Positions 46,421 through 56,019 of a stretch of 64,000 bases of DNA are shown piece after piece. The stretch's first letter is position 1. Every line of letters begins with the position of its first letter. A model generated the notes under the pieces. It searched no databases. It saw only the letters and a program-made list of their open reading frames with translations, and was not told the origin of the DNA. The DNA comes from Pseudomonas sp. ADAK18 (GTDB lineage: Bacteria > Pseudomonadota > Gammaproteobacteria > Pseudomonadales > Pseudomonadaceae), in assembly GCF_012935695.1 (NCBI RefSeq), contig NZ_CP052859.1:227001-291000 (forward strand). Reading direction: 5' to 3'. The position numbers and the translations under genes are program-made.

Positions 46421-48520
46421 TTAGACATCCATAGGTCGGTTGGCGGCTTGAATCGCAGTCAGAGCGATGGTGTACACGATGTCGTCCACCTGGGCCCCGC
46501 GGGGCAGGTCGTTCACCGGTTTGCGCAGGCCTTGCAGCATCGGCCCCAGGCTGACGCAATCGGCACTGCGTTGCACCGCTTTGTGGGTGGTGTTGCCGGT
46601 GTTCAGGTCGGGGAACACGAACACCGTGGCCTTGCCGGCGACCAGGCTGTTGGGGGCCAGTTGCCGGGCAACGGTTTCGTTGGCGGCGGCGTCGTATTGC
46701 AACGGGCCGTCGATCAGCAGCGAGCTTTGGGCTTCGTGGGCGAGCAGCGTGGCTTCACGAACCTTTTCCACTTCTTCGCCGCTGGCCGAATCACCACTGG
46801 AATAGCTGATCATCGCCACCCGAGGCGTGATACCGAATGCGGCAGCCGAGTCGGCACTTTGCAGGGCAATTTCCGCAAGCTCTGCGGCGCTTGGGTGGGG
46901 GTTCATCACGCAGTCGCCGTAGACCAGCACCTGCTCGGGGAACAGCATGAAAAATACCGACGACACCAAGGTGCAGCCTGGCGCGGTTTTAATCAGCTGC
47001 AAAGCCGGGCGGATGGTGTTGGCGGTGGAGTGGATGACGCCGGAGACCAGGCCGTCGACTTCATCCAGCGCGAGCATCATGGTGGCGATCACCACGGTGT
47101 CTTCCAGTTGCTGCTCGGCCATCGGAGCGTTGAGACTTTTGCTTTTGCGCAAGGCCACCATGGGCTCGACATAGCGTTGGCGAATCAGGTCCGGGTCGAG
47201 AATCTCCAAGCCTTCGGGCAGCTCGATACCTTGCGCCCGGGCTACCGCTTCCACGTCCGCAGGTTTGGCCAGCAACACGCAACGGGCGATGCCTCGTGCC
47301 TGGCAGATCGCGGCGGCCTGCACGGTCAACGGCTCGCTGCCTTCGGGCAGGACGATGCGCTTGTTGGCCGCCTGGGCGCGCTGGATCAATTGATAACGGA
47401 ACACCGCCGGCGACAGGCGCATCTCCCGAGGCGTGCCACAGCGTTGGTGCAACCAGCGGGCGTCGAGGTGGCTGGCGACGAAGTCGGTGATGATCTCCGC
47501 ACGTTCGCGGTCATCAATCGGGATTTCCTTGTTCAGGCTGTTGAGCAGGTTGGCGGTGTCGTAAGAGCCAGTGCTTACCGACAACACCGGTAGCCCGGCC
47601 TGGAAGGCACCACGGCACAGGTCCATGATGCGTGGGTCGGGCAGGGTGTCGCTGGTCAGCAGCAGGCCGGCCAGGGGCACGCCGTTGATGGCGGCGAGGC
47701 TGACGGCGAGGATGATGTCATCGCGATCCCCCGGCGTTACCACCAGCACACCAGGCTTGAGCAGCTCCACGGTGTTGCGCATGGTGCGGGCGCAGATGAT
47801 GATTTTGGTCATGCGCCGGGTTTCGTAGTCGCCGGCGTTGAGGATTTGCGCGCCCATCAGGTCAGCCACGTCGCGGGTGCGCGGGGCGTTGAGTTCCGGC
47901 TGGTAGGGAATGCAGCCCAGCAGGCGGAAATCACCGCTGCGCAACAATGGCGAATGCTCTTTGAGCCGCGCGGAGAACGCCTCCATGCTTTCCTCGGTGC
48001 GCACCTTGTTGAGGATCACACCGAGGACTTTCGGGTCTTTCGGGCCGCCAAACAGTTGGGCCTGCAGTTCCACGCGGCCGGACAGCTCGGTCAGCACTTC
48101 GTTTTCCGGCGCCGAGACCAGAATCACTTCGGCATCCAGGCTTTTCGCCAGGTGCAGGTTGACCCGTGCGGCATAGCTGGCGCTGCGGGTTGGCACCATG
48201 CCTTCGACGATCAGCACGTCCTTGCCCACGGCTGCTTGCTGGTAAAGGGTGATGATTTCTTCCAGCAACTCATCCAACTGGCCGTCGCCGAGCATGCGCT
48301 CGACGTGGGCCAGGCCCAGCGGCTGTGGCGGTTTCAGGCCATGGGTACGGGCTACCAGCTCGGTAGAACGCTCCGGCCCCGTATCGCCGGGATGCGGCTG
48401 GGCAATGGGTTTGAAGAAGCCGACTTTCAGTCCGGCCCGTTCAAGGGTGCGCACCAGCCCAAGGCTGATGGAGGTCAGACCCACACCAAAATCGGTGGGC
48501 GCGATAAAAAAAGTCTGCAT
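46421..48520 (-). CDS. pta: phosphate acetyltransferase, long form
   Basis: 699 residues from the ATG at 48520 (MQTFFIAPTDFGVGLTSISL). The N-terminal P-loop-like domain and the central DRTGG domain precede the C-terminal PTA_PTB catalytic domain (QRAQAANKRIVLPEGSEPLT; VYGDCVMNPHPSAAELAEIA). It interconverts acetyl-CoA and acetyl phosphate. No ackA is next to it; the partner gene is an acyltransferase. Confidence 0.95.
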   Translation of the reverse strand: MQTFFIAPTDFGVGLTSISLGLVRTLERAGLKVGFFKPIAQPHPGDTGPERSTELVARTHGLKPPQPLGLAHVERMLGDGQLDELLEEIITLYQQAAVGKDVLIVEGMVPTRSASYAARVNLHLAKSLDAEVILVSAPENEVLTELSGRVELQAQLFGGPKDPKVLGVILNKVRTEESMEAFSARLKEHSPLLRSGDFRLLGCIPYQPELNAPRTRDVADLMGAQILNAGDYETRRMTKIIICARTMRNTVELLKPGVLVVTPGDRDDIILAVSLAAINGVPLAGLLLTSDTLPDPRIMDLCRGAFQAGLPVLSVSTGSYDTANLLNSLNKEIPIDDRERAEIITDFVASHLDARWLHQRCGTPREMRLSPAVFRYQLIQRAQAANKRIVLPEGSEPLTVQAAAICQARGIARCVLLAKPADVEAVARAQGIELPEGLEILDPDLIRQRYVEPMVALRKSKSLNAPMAEQQLEDTVVIATMMLALDEVDGLVSGVIHSTANTIRPALQLIKTAPGCTLVSSVFFMLFPEQVLVYGDCVMNPHPSAAELAEIALQSADSAAAFGITPRVAMISYSSGDSASGEEVEKVREATLLAHEAQSSLLIDGPLQYDAAANETVARQLAPNSLVAGKATVFVFPDLNTGNTTHKAVQRSADCVSLGPMLQGLRKPVNDLPRGAQVDDIVYTIALTAIQAANRPMDV

Positions 48521-48582
48521 GCGAATTCTCTGGAGGTGCATGGCTTCGGTGGCTGTCTATAGCTGATGGCCTACCGGGGGAA

Positions 48583-48780
48583 TCAAGTGCCAAGGTTATC
48601 TCTATCTGAGTCCTGCGCACACCAGCCACACGCAAAGGGCCGGCCTATTTTTTCAAGGCGTTGCGCAGGGTCATTGACCCAGGCCCGGGATTGCCACGGC
48701 GGCTGGTGGCGCAGGTGTTGGGTGTGGCCGCAGGAAAGCTCGACGACCCAGTGTTGGTCTTCATCCTGATGAAAACCCAT
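48583..48780 (-). CDS. DUF3565 protein
   Basis: 65 residues from the ATG at 48780 (MGFHQDEDQHWVVELSCGHT). The pattern CGHTQHLRHQPPW...CGWC is the DUF3565 signature, with two cysteine pairs probably binding zinc. Function unknown. A longer frame upstream would overlap the divergent slyD-like gene and lacks family similarity. Confidence 0.82.
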   Translation of the reverse strand: MGFHQDEDQHWVVELSCGHTQHLRHQPPWQSRAWVNDPAQRLEKIGRPFACGWCAQDSDRDNLGT

Positions 48781-48889
48781 GACCGTCGAGTCGCTTGTTC
48801 GACCCCGTTTGTCCGGGTTCTGTTCGCTTTCGGGCAAATCCTTGTTTAGACTTGTCCGTTCTTCATTCTTATGCAAAAGGTCTCGCCCC

Positions 48890-49375
48890 ATGCCGATCGC
48901 CGCCAATAAGGCTGTCTCCATTGACTATACCCTGACCAACGACGCTGGTGAGGTCATCGACAGTTCTGCCGGCGGCGCGCCGCTGGTCTACCTGCAAGGC
49001 GCAGGTAACATTATCCCGGGCCTGGAAAAGGCTCTGGAAGGCAAAGAGGTCGGTGATGAACTGACCGTTGCCGTAGAACCTGAAGATGCCTACGGTGAAT
49101 ACTCCGCCGAACTGGTCAGCACCCTGAGCCGCAGCATGTTCGAAGGTGTTGATGAACTGGAAGTGGGCATGCAGTTCCACGCTTCCGCTCCAGATGGCCA
49201 GATGCAGATCGTCACCATCCGTGACCTGGACGGCGACGATGTCACCGTTGACGGCAACCACCCGTTGGCTGGCCAGCGCCTGAACTTCCAGGTCAAGATC
49301 GTGGCTATCCGCGACGCTTCCCAGGAAGAAGTGGCCCACGGTCACGTCCACGGTGAAGGCGGTCATCACCATTAA
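48890..49375 (+). CDS. FKBP-type peptidyl-prolyl isomerase, SlyD-like
   Basis: 161 residues from the ATG at 48890 (MPIAANKAVSIDYTLTNDAG). It has the FKBP core with ALEGKEVGDELTVAVEPEDA and the flap insert, then a His-rich tail (HGHVHGEGGHHH) that binds metal ions. SlyD-like proteins catalyse proline isomerisation and chaperone nickel and folding intermediates. A strong terminator follows at once. Confidence 0.93.
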   Translation: MPIAANKAVSIDYTLTNDAGEVIDSSAGGAPLVYLQGAGNIIPGLEKALEGKEVGDELTVAVEPEDAYGEYSAELVSTLSRSMFEGVDELEVGMQFHASAPDGQMQIVTIRDLDGDDVTVDGNHPLAGQRLNFQVKIVAIRDASQEEVAHGHVHGEGGHHH

Positions 49376-49401
49376 TTGATGGGCTAAGGTCTGTCAGTTG
49401 G

Positions 49402-49428
49402 AAAAAGGCGCCTTCGGGCGCCTTTTTT
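49402..49428 (+). terminator. terminator of the slyD-like gene
   Basis: AAAAAGGCGCC-TTCG-GGCGCCTTTTTT: perfect short hairpin with a UUCG loop and a T run. Confidence 0.93.
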
Positions 49429-49510
49429 GATCGGCAGCTATTATTGCCGACTTGGCGGTTGTAATCTCAAACCGCTGTTACGCGAAGAACATGGATATCT
49501 GGAGTTCGTC

Positions 49511-49993
49511 ATGAGTGCTTTCCACGACCTTAATCTGACTGGCCTCAATGGTCAGGAGCTGCCTCTGGCGCCCTTCAAGGGGCAAGTCGTGCTGGTGGTC
49601 AACGTCGCCTCCAAATGTGGGCTGACACCGCAATATGCGGCGCTGGAAAACCTCTATCAGCAATACAAGGGCCAGGGTTTCACCGTGCTGGGCCTGCCGT
49701 GCAATCAGTTTGCGGGCCAGGAGCCGGGTACCGAAGAGGAGATCCAGGCGTTCTGCAGCCTTAACTATGGCGTGAGCTTTCCCCTGGGCAGCAAGCTTGA
49801 GGTCAATGGGCCTGAGCGTCACCAGTTGTACCGTTTGCTGGCGGGCGAGGGCGCCGAGTTTCCTGGGGATATCACCTGGAACTTCGAAAAATTCCTGCTG
49901 GGCAAGGACGGTCGGGTACTGGCGCGTTTCTCGCCCCGTACTGCTCCGGATGATCCGACCATTGTTCAAGCCATCGAAAAAGCCCTGGCCTGA
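49511..49993 (+). CDS. glutathione peroxidase family protein
   Basis: 160 residues from the ATG at 49511, which follows GGAG. The active-site Cys is in VVNVASKCGLTPQYAALENL, and Gln and Trp of the catalytic set are in GLPCNQFAGQEPG and DITWNFEKFLLG. It reduces hydroperoxides, probably with thioredoxin or glutathione. Single-gene unit. Confidence 0.94.
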   Translation: MSAFHDLNLTGLNGQELPLAPFKGQVVLVVNVASKCGLTPQYAALENLYQQYKGQGFTVLGLPCNQFAGQEPGTEEEIQAFCSLNYGVSFPLGSKLEVNGPERHQLYRLLAGEGAEFPGDITWNFEKFLLGKDGRVLARFSPRTAPDDPTIVQAIEKALA

Positions 49994-50020
49994 TACACCA
50001 TTGTTGTAGTGGGGGCTTGT

Positions 50021-50149
50021 TGTGGCGAGGGGCTTGCCCCCGTTGGGCTGCGAAGCGGCCCCAATAAAGTCACTGCATACACCAGAGAGAACAGGTTGCC
50101 CGGCTTAGGGCCGCTGCGCAGCCCAACGGGGGCAAGCCCCCTCGCCACA
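50021..50149. repeat. REP doublet (TGTGGCGAGGGGCTTGCCCC type)
   Basis: TGTGGCGAGGGGCTTGCCCCC at 50021 faces its inverted copy ending at 50149, extended by GTTGGGCTGCG and AGCGGCC arms. It belongs to the same class as 54673-54764. Confidence 0.85.
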
Positions 50150-50257
50150 GTCCTTCGTGCTTTTACCCCTTAATCACCACAATCAATAGTGCTGTTCAGC
50201 GCCGCGCACTGCCCATATTATCCACGTCATAAAACCCCTTTCTCGTGGAGTGCTCCC

Positions 50258-51361
50258 ATGCCTGTCCAAGCCTTGTTCAAACCCTTCCAGCTCGGTGCAC
50301 TGCAATTGTCGACCCGCGTGGTCATGGCGCCCATGACCCGTTCGTTTTCCCCGGGTGGCGTGCCCAATTCGAAAGTTATCGAGTACTACCGTCGCCGTGC
50401 CGCAGCCGGTGTGGGTCTGATCATCACCGAGGGCACCGTGGTCGGCCATCAGGCCTCCAATGGCTACCCGAACGTACCGCATTTCTACGGTGAAGCTGCG
50501 TTGGCCGGCTGGAAGAAAGTAGTCGACGCCGTGCACGCCGAAGGCGGCAAGATTGTCCCGCAACTGTGGCATGTGGGCAGTGTGCGTCGCATCGGCACCG
50601 AGCCGGATGCCAGCGTTCCGGGTTATGGGCCGACCGAGAAACTCAAGGACGGCAAGGTCGTGGTCCATGGCATGACGGTCCAGGACATCAAGGAGGTGAT
50701 CGCTGCCTTCGCCCAGGCCGCCAAGGATGCCCAACGCATCGGCATGGACGGTGTGGAAATCCACGGCGCCCACGGTTATCTCGTGGACCAGTTCTTCTGG
50801 GAAGGCAGCAACCAGCGTACCGACGAGTACGGTGGCAACCTGGCCAACCGCTCGCGCTTTGCCATTGAATTGATTCAAGCGGTCCGCGCCGCCGTGGGCC
50901 CGGACTTCCCGATCATCTTGCGTTTCTCGCAATGGAAGCAGCAGGACTACACCGCGCGCCTGGTACAAACCCCTGAAGCCCTTGGCGATTTCCTCAAGCC
51001 ATTGGCTGATGCGGGCGTGGATATCTTCCACTGCTCCACCCGCCGTTTCTGGGAGCCGGAGTTCGAAGGCTCCGACCTGAACCTGGCCGGCTGGACCCGC
51101 AAGCTCACTGGTAAACCCACCATTACCGTGGGCAGCGTCGGCCTGGATGGCGAGTTTCTGCAGTTCATGGTCAACACCGACAAGATCGCCCAGCCAGCGA
51201 GCCTGGAAAAACTGCTGGAGCGCCTGAACAACGACGAGTTCGATCTGGTGGCGGTCGGTCGTGCGTTGCTGGTGGATCCGGATTGGGCGGTGAAGGTCCG
51301 CGAAGGGCGTGAGGGCGATATCTTGCCGTTCAGTCGTGAGGCACTGATGACCCTGGTATAA
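50258..51361 (+). CDS. old yellow enzyme family NADH:flavin oxidoreductase
   Basis: 367 residues from the ATG at 50258, preceded by GGAG. An FMN-binding TIM barrel: RVVMAPMTRSFSPGG at the N-terminus, the substrate region GVEIHGAHGYLVDQFFW, and the phosphate-binding VGRALLVDPDW. The physiological substrate is unknown. Its 3' end overlaps the convergent glycosyltransferase gene by 32 bases. Confidence 0.93.
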   Translation: MPVQALFKPFQLGALQLSTRVVMAPMTRSFSPGGVPNSKVIEYYRRRAAAGVGLIITEGTVVGHQASNGYPNVPHFYGEAALAGWKKVVDAVHAEGGKIVPQLWHVGSVRRIGTEPDASVPGYGPTEKLKDGKVVVHGMTVQDIKEVIAAFAQAAKDAQRIGMDGVEIHGAHGYLVDQFFWEGSNQRTDEYGGNLANRSRFAIELIQAVRAAVGPDFPIILRFSQWKQQDYTARLVQTPEALGDFLKPLADAGVDIFHCSTRRFWEPEFEGSDLNLAGWTRKLTGKPTITVGSVGLDGEFLQFMVNTDKIAQPASLEKLLERLNNDEFDLVAVGRALLVDPDWAVKVREGREGDILPFSREALMTLV

Positions 51362-52532
51362 GCGGCGGCAGGACGGGGAGCGCCTGCTCGTCCACGCACA
51401 CACCACGCAACTGCTGCTCAAACTGCTCGATAATCGCCGGCCATCCCTGACGGCTGGCGTGTTGCCGAGCATTGAGTCGCACCCGGCGCAAGTGCTCGCG
51501 CCCGTCCAGCAGCCAGTTGGTCGCGTCACAAAACGCGTCCTCATCCCCGGGCATCGCCAGCACACCGTTGTGACCATGGCGGATATGCTGGGTCGCGGCC
51601 GCCTGGTCGTAGGCCACCACGCCGAGCCCTGAGGCCATGGCCTCCAAAACCACGTTGCCAAAGGTCTCGGTGAGGCTGGGAAACAGGAACAGATCGCCCG
51701 AGGCGTAATGCCTGGCAAGCTCTTCGCCGCGTTGAGTGCCGCAGAAAATCGCCTCTGGTAGCGTTTTCTCCAACATCACCCGTTGCGGGCCATCGCCGAC
51801 GATGATCAGTTTTAACTGACGCTGTGGATAAGTGGCTTGCAGCGAATCGAAACAACGCTTGAGCACGCCCAGGTTCTTTTCCTGAGCCAGGCGCCCAACG
51901 TGCAGTACGGCGATATCGTCGTTGCCCAGCCCCCAACCCTCACGCAAGTCATTGTCGCGCTTGGCCGGGTGGAACAGCTGGCTGTCGACACCTCTTGCCA
52001 GCATGCCCAGTCGCTCGAAGTGGCGGCGCTCCAGTTCCAGCCGTTGGCTGGCGCTGGGCACCAGGGTCAAGGTCGAACGGTTGTGAAACCAGCGCAAGTA
52101 GTGGGTCAGCACCCGACTCAGCATGCCCAGGCCGTACTGGTTGGAGTACTGCTGGAAATTGGTATGAAAGCCGCTGACCACGCGGATCCCCAGCCGCCGT
52201 GCTGCTCGTAGCGCCGACAAACCCAGCGGGCCTTCGGTGGCGATGTACAACACGTCCGGACGCTGGCGTTTCCAGCGCCGCAGCAACTTGTGCATCGACG
52301 ATTGCCCCCATTGCAGGCCCGGATAGCCAGGCAACGGCCAGCCACGGCACAGCATCAAGCCATCATCGCTGGGCCGGCTTTGATCGCTGCCCTGGCGAGG
52401 ACGGATCAGTTCCACCTGATGGCCGCGTGCGCGCAAACCGTCACACAGGCGGCCAAGGGTATTGGCCACCCCGTTGATCTCCGGCGGGAAGGTTTCGGTA
52501 ATCAGGGTGATATGCAGCAAAGCGCTCGTCAT
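51330..52532 (-). CDS. GT4-family glycosyltransferase
   Basis: 400 residues from the ATG at 52532 (MTSALLHITLITETFPPEIN). The donor domain carries VLHVGRLAQEKNLGVLKRCF and the EX7E-like FPSLTETFGNVVLEAMASGL. It resembles alpha-mannosyltransferases acting on lipids; acceptor unknown. It is convergent with the old yellow enzyme gene, overlapping it at the 3' ends. Confidence 0.9.
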   Translation of the reverse strand: MTSALLHITLITETFPPEINGVANTLGRLCDGLRARGHQVELIRPRQGSDQSRPSDDGLMLCRGWPLPGYPGLQWGQSSMHKLLRRWKRQRPDVLYIATEGPLGLSALRAARRLGIRVVSGFHTNFQQYSNQYGLGMLSRVLTHYLRWFHNRSTLTLVPSASQRLELERRHFERLGMLARGVDSQLFHPAKRDNDLREGWGLGNDDIAVLHVGRLAQEKNLGVLKRCFDSLQATYPQRQLKLIIVGDGPQRVMLEKTLPEAIFCGTQRGEELARHYASGDLFLFPSLTETFGNVVLEAMASGLGVVAYDQAAATQHIRHGHNGVLAMPGDEDAFCDATNWLLDGREHLRRVRLNARQHASRQGWPAIIEQFEQQLRGVCVDEQALPVLPPLIPGSSVPHD

Positions 52533-52596
52533 GGCCCCCAGTGTCGGCGCGGGCCATGTCGTCATTGTGTCATCTGGATGATGGATTTATGACAGC

Positions 52597-53352
52597 TCAG
52601 GCCTTCTTCACTGCCATCGCCTCGGCACCTTGCTCGCGCACCCAGAATAGCGTCGCTCCAGCCACTGCCGCCGGCATCATCAGCAGGTTGACCACCGGCA
52701 CCAGCAACACCAGGTAGACGATCCCGCCGAAGCTCATGCTCTGCCAGCGTTTCTGGCGCAGCCAGGCGAGCATTTCGTTCCAGCCCAGTTTGTGGTTATC
52801 CGCCGGGTAGTCGATGTACTGGATCGCCATCATCCACACCCCGAACAGCAACCACAGCGGTGCAGCCACCAGGTTGACCACCGGAATGAACGACAGGATA
52901 AACAGGCCGATGGCCCGTGGCAGGAAGTAACCCAGCTTGCGCATTTCCCGGGCCAGGGTGCGGGGGACCATGGCTGCCAACTCTGCCCAACTGAAGGGTG
53001 GGAAGTCGTCGGTGCCGCGCACTACCACTTCGACCTTTTCCGCGAGAAATCCGTTGAACGGCGCGGCGATGATGTTGGCGAGCATGGTGAAGGTGAAAAA
53101 CACCATCAGTACCACCAGCACCACGAACAGCGGCCACAGGAGATAATTCAGGAAGCTCAGCCAACTCGGCAGGGTCGGCATCAGCGTGTCGACCCACAGG
53201 CTGAACTGATGGCCGGCGAAGTAGATCAATCCGACGAACAGTATCAAGTTGATTGCCAGCGGCAGCAGCACGAACAGGCGCAGGCCGGGGCTGAGCACCA
53301 GTTTGAGGCCTTCGCGCAGGTATTGCGGGCCTGAGAGAGCGGGGGCGGGCAT
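52597..53352 (-). CDS. cysZ: CysZ-type sulfate permease
   Basis: 251 residues, helical inner-membrane protein with the family signature [35 protein letters not shown] and [18 protein letters not shown] segments ([19 protein letters not shown]). CysZ channels sulfate for the CysDNC pathway, whose genes are 7 kb to the left. It is transcribed leftward, divergent from trxB. Confidence 0.93.
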   Translation of the reverse strand: MPAPALSGPQYLREGLKLVLSPGLRLFVLLPLAINLILFVGLIYFAGHQFSLWVDTLMPTLPSWLSFLNYLLWPLFVVLVVLMVFFTFTMLANIIAAPFNGFLAEKVEVVVRGTDDFPPFSWAELAAMVPRTLAREMRKLGYFLPRAIGLFILSFIPVVNLVAAPLWLLFGVWMMAIQYIDYPADNHKLGWNEMLAWLRQKRWQSMSFGGIVYLVLLVPVVNLLMMPAAVAGATLFWVREQGAEAMAVKKA

Positions 53353-53642
53353 GGATAACTCCGGTCAAAGGGACGAACGCGCCGACCTTACCGGCTTTGC
53401 CTGAAAGGCGAAAGCGGGGTCAACATGTCGACACTAACGGTAACAAAGGCGTCGATTAATAGAGACGACTGCATAGAGACCACCTATGAGCTGGATTGTT
53501 ATTCCGTATTTCCTTAATCTTGCCCCCCTCGATACGCTGCACCCATTATTTTTCAGGGCCTGCGAGTTCAAGCCTTCCCCAAGTGCTTCGCGGTCCTTTT
53601 TTATTCCAGCCGTTCTGTTGTCCGGGCGGTCGATAGGAGTGA

Positions 53643-54608
<966 letters not shown>

Positions 54609-54639
54609 ACCGTTGAAATGAAAAAACCGGCTGCGAGGC

Positions 54640-54807
54640 TAATGCCAGTCAGTTAAGGGCGAACACTGTACCTGTGGCGAGGGAGCTTGCTCCCGTTGGG
54701 TCGCGAAGCGGCCCCAAAAATGGGACTGCTGCGCAGTCCAACGGGAGCAAGCTCCCTCGCCACAGGTTACTTTTTACCCCCTTCTACTTCTTAACTGACT
54801 GGCATTA
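54640..54807. mobile_element. 168-bp IS4-type miniature inverted-repeat element
   Basis: The ends are perfect 18-bp inverted repeats, TAATGCCAGTCAGTTAAG and its complement (54640-54657, 54790-54807). They are flanked by the 11-bp direct repeat GGCTGCGAGGC (54629-54639 and 54808-54818). The inverted repeat differs by two bases from the ends of E. coli IS4 as I recall them, and IS4 also makes duplications of about 11-13 bp. No coding capacity; the inside is a REP doublet (54673-54764). Confidence 0.85.
54673..54764. repeat. REP doublet inside the miniature element
   Basis: TGTGGCGAGGGAGCTTGCTC at 54673 faces its inverted copy ending at 54764. Same REP class as 50021-50149. It occupies nearly the whole interior of the IS4-type element. 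Confidence 0.87.
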
Positions 54808-54873
54808 GGCTGCGAGGCCGGTTTTTTTATGTCTGCGATTTATGCCGCACCGCAGCTCAAATGTGGGGGCTTG

Positions 54874-54962
54874 TGTGGGAGCTGGCTTGCCTGCGATAGC
54901 ATCACTGCGGTGTAGCTGACACACCGAGGCGACTGCATCGCGGGCAAGCCCGGCTCTCACAC
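54874..54962. repeat. REP doublet (GTGGGAGCTGGCTTGCCTGCGAT type)
   Basis: TGTGGGAGCTGGCTTGCCTG at 54874 faces an inverted, slightly decayed copy ending at 54962. An outer inverted repeat (AAATGTGGGGGCTTG at 54859 against CAAGCCCCACATTTT to 54977) surrounds it, as if one REP type nested in another. It fills the gap between the miniature element and the HopJ-like gene. Confidence 0.82.
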
Positions 54963-54990
54963 AAGCCCCACATTTTGATCTATGTCTGAC

Positions 54991-55332
54991 TCAGGATTTG
55001 CGTGTCAGAGGCTGTGCACTGAATTTAACACCCACCAACCCATGCTCGATCAACGCACGGATATTGCCGTGATCACTGCCCTCAGGCGTGGCCAATACCG
55101 AACGGTAATGCTCACCAAACGCCAACAGCGCTTCCTGATCGCTCAAGCCTTCCAGCAACGCCAGGCCCAGGGTCTTGCACGAACCTTCATTCTGCCCGGC
55201 AGCGTTTTCCACGCCGCCGTTGGTGAAGGCCTGTGGCTGGTAGTCGTAACCGGCGGCGACAAAGGCCAGGGTATCGGCAAAGGCGTGTTCGCCGCTGTTG
55301 AGGCTGGCGCGCAGGGTGTTCAGGTCAGTCAT
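54991..55332 (-). CDS. HopJ-family protein
   Basis: 113 residues from the ATG at 55332 (MTDLNTLRASLNSGEHAFAD). The pattern FTNGGVENAAGQNEGSCKTL and LALLEGLSDQEALLAFGEHY is that of the HopJ type III effector family. Family members are also common in bacteria without type III systems, so a housekeeping role is likely; no hrp box is seen upstream. It overlaps the DUF1244 gene by 8 bases. Confidence 0.85.
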   Translation of the reverse strand: MTDLNTLRASLNSGEHAFADTLAFVAAGYDYQPQAFTNGGVENAAGQNEGSCKTLGLALLEGLSDQEALLAFGEHYRSVLATPEGSDHGNIRALIEHGLVGVKFSAQPLTRKS

Positions 55333-55621
55333 GGGTTTTTCCTTTGGCGAACGCCGCTTGTTGTTCGGCGTTGGCTTCTTGCTGGTATCGGGCTTTCCAC
55401 TCGGCGTACGGCATGCCGTACACCACTTCACGGGCGTCATCGAGGCTGACCTCGATCTGGCGCTCGTCGGCCTCGGCCTTGTACCACTTGGACAGGCAGT
55501 TGCGGCAGAAGCCGGCGAGGTTCATCAGGTCGATGTTCTGTACATCCTTGCGGCTGTCCAGGTGCGCCACCAACCGGCGGAAGGCGGCAGCTTCGAGTTC
55601 GAGGCGTTGTTGGTCGTTCAT
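55325..55621 (-). CDS. DUF1244 protein
   Basis: 98 residues from the ATG at 55621 (MNDQQRLELEAAAFRRLVAH); a GTG 9 bases earlier is possible but neither has a good ribosome site. DUF1244 core: LVAHLDSRKDVQNIDLMNLA, followed by GFCRNCLSKWYKAEA with two cysteines. A small dimeric helical protein of unknown role. Translationally coupled with the HopJ-like gene. Confidence 0.88.
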   Translation of the reverse strand: MNDQQRLELEAAAFRRLVAHLDSRKDVQNIDLMNLAGFCRNCLSKWYKAEADERQIEVSLDDAREVVYGMPYAEWKARYQQEANAEQQAAFAKGKTHD

Positions 55622-55645
55622 AGTGCTCACTGCGAATGTAAGGGG

Positions 55646-56017
55646 TTAGCGACTCGCCGCGAGGGTGATCGACACCGACTCGGCAAAACGTAGCGCGTGG
55701 GGTTTGTCGACTTCGACTTCGGCGTACAACACCGATTCGTTGCTCATCACCAGGTCCAGCAGTTCCTGGGTCAGGCGCTCCAGCAGGGCAAAACGGTTGC
55801 CTTCCACGTGGGCGATGATGGCCTTGGTGATGGTGCGGTAGTTCAACGCATGGTCGATGTCGTTGTCGCGCACCGCTTCCTGGGCGGCGTAGAGGATGGT
55901 CAGGTTGATCAACACATCCTGCTTGTTGAGGATTTCGTCCTCGTTGATCCCGATAAAAGTGCGCAAGCACAGGTCCTTGACCCGGATGCGCGCCATGCCT
56001 GGTTGAAGTTGTGGCAT
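55646..56017 (-). CDS. folX: dihydroneopterin triphosphate 2'-epimerase (FolX)
   Basis: 123 residues from the ATG at 56017 ([20 protein letters not shown]). FolB/FolX fold with [20 protein letters not shown] and [15 protein letters not shown]. The context with folE and folM indicates FolX, which makes dihydromonapterin precursors for the phenylalanine hydroxylase cofactor in Pseudomonas, rather than folate FolB. The stop of folE is 2 bases upstream, so both are in one operon. Confidence 0.88.
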   Translation of the reverse strand: MPQLQPGMARIRVKDLCLRTFIGINEDEILNKQDVLINLTILYAAQEAVRDNDIDHALNYRTITKAIIAHVEGNRFALLERLTQELLDLVMSNESVLYAEVEVDKPHALRFAESVSITLAASR

Positions 56018-56019
56018 TG

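Larger units (their letters stand above)
54621..54828 (+). terminator. trxB terminator interrupted by a mobile element
   Basis: The left arm AAAAAACCGGC with loop TGCGAG ends at 54639, and the right arm GCCGGTTTTTTT is at 54817-54828. Removing the inserted 168 bases and one copy of the 11-bp duplication restores AAAAAACCGGC-TGCGAG-GCCGGTTTTTTT, a normal terminator hairpin. Confidence 0.8.
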
